This document shows positions 5,622-5,994 of a DNA stretch of 5,994 nucleotides, in pieces. The position numbers and the translations under genes are program-made. Below the pieces are notes generated by a model. That model was not told the origin of the DNA. It saw nothing but the letters and a program-made list of their open reading frames with translations, and did no database searches. The stretch is taken from NCBI GenBank assembly GCA_946481355.1, contig CAMLNH010000178.1:1-5994 (forward strand), read 5' to 3'. This DNA is from an uncultured Curvibacter sp. GTDB lineage: Bacteria; Pseudomonadota; Gammaproteobacteria; Burkholderiales; Burkholderiaceae. Positions within the stretch are counted from its first letter, which is position 1; every line of letters begins with the position of its first letter.

Positions 5622-5994
5622 TCAGAGCGCGAGCACGATGGGGAAGCGGGCCTGCAGTCCTTGCTGACCGGACTCGAAGGGGATGGTGAGCGCGGCCCGG
5701 TCGGCCTCCGATCGCAAGTTGCGCCAGAGGAAATCGCGCGCATTGCCCGGATCGTCGGCCACGTAAAGCTGGGTGGTCAGGAGTTCGCGTGTGCCCAGAG
5801 CGACCTTGACATGGATGTGGGGCGTGCGGCCGCTGTAAGCCACGGGTCGGATGGCGCGGAAACGGTAGTGCCCCTCGCGGTCCACCGCCACACGGCCGTA
5901 GCCCTGGAAATCGGGGTCGGCGCGGTTGCCGTCACCGGGATGGTGGTAGTGCCCCTGGTGATCGCATTGCCAGATCTCCACCTGGGCACCACGC
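5622..5994 (-). CDS. Intradiol ring-cleavage dioxygenase-like protein, C-terminal part (partial)
   Basis: The frame is open to the window edge (RGAQVEIWQCD...), so the visible 123 residues are the C-terminal part of a longer protein; the GTG at 5981 is an internal valine. The pattern fits the protocatechuate 3,4-dioxygenase/catechol 1,2-dioxygenase fold. GAQVEIWQCDHQGHYHHPGD carries the first likely iron-ligand Tyr. HYRFRAIRPVAYSGRTPHIHVKV carries the second Tyr, the active-site Arg and the His-x-His pair. Such enzymes use non-haem Fe(III) to cleave catechol rings between the hydroxyls. The PcaH-type PYPW stretch is replaced by a short AYSGRTP, which fits the smaller, poorly characterised members of the family. 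These often carry export signals, but the N-terminus is not visible here. The substrate cannot be inferred. The stop is at 5622-5624; the 47 bp to the next gene holds no terminator. Confidence 0.85.
   Translation of the reverse strand, partial: RGAQVEIWQCDHQGHYHHPGDGNRADPDFQGYGRVAVDREGHYRFRAIRPVAYSGRTPHIHVKVALGTRELLTTQLYVADDPGNARDFLWRNLRSEADRAALTIPFESGQQGLQARFPIVLAL

Noticed and set aside
4909..5667. Plus-strand reading frame (252 codons) opposite the membrane protein
   Set aside because: The product is Gln/Gly/Arg-rich without motifs, while the minus strand encodes clear hydrophobic segments and conserved LPDLD and HPLLD motifs.
5979..5981. GTG at 5981 as the start of the dioxygenase-like gene
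   Set aside because: The frame remains open upstream to the window edge with family-like residues RGAQ before the valine, so the true start lies outside the window.

Overview
The window reads as a chromosomal housekeeping segment of a GC-rich betaproteobacterium, most likely a member of the Comamonadaceae (Acidovorax-like). I base this on protein resemblance recalled from memory, high GC at third codon positions, and the order of the isc genes followed by dnaQ and a valine tRNA. No database search was possible. Composition looks even throughout, and no phage, transposon, integrase or CRISPR material is visible.

Positions 1-3634 (+ strand) hold most of an iron-sulfur cluster (ISC) assembly operon: the last codons of iscS, then iscU, iscA, hscB, hscA and fdx. 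IscS (cysteine desulfurase) supplies sulfur and IscU is the scaffold. The HscA/HscB Hsp70/J-protein pair releases the cluster from IscU, IscA is an A-type carrier and Fdx supplies electrons. Every metal ligand and signature motif I looked for is present. hscB starts on a GTG inside a 4-bp overlap with iscA. No iscX follows fdx. iscR and the operon promoter would lie upstream of the window.

Positions 3665-4366 encode DnaQ, the proofreading subunit of DNA polymerase III, 30 bp after fdx and on the same strand. A TATGAT hexamer ends 6 bp before its ATG, so dnaQ may have its own, possibly leaderless, transcript. A tRNA-Val (anticodon CAC, CCA encoded) follows, with an extended -10 promoter, a small leader hairpin and a strong intrinsic terminator whose A and T flanks could serve both strands.

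Positions 4561-5994 (- strand) converge on that terminator. They carry a multi-pass membrane protein of the YdjM/DUF457 'metal-dependent hydrolase' type and, upstream of it, the C-terminal part of an intradiol ring-cleavage dioxygenase-like protein that runs off the window. The two are probably co-transcribed.

I see no clearly new biological system. The most unusual element is a 66-bp imperfect palindrome built of degenerate 7-bp units in the 83-bp iscU-iscA gap. Secondary points are the possible leaderless dnaQ promoter, the tRNA leader hairpin and a run of eight G within hscA.
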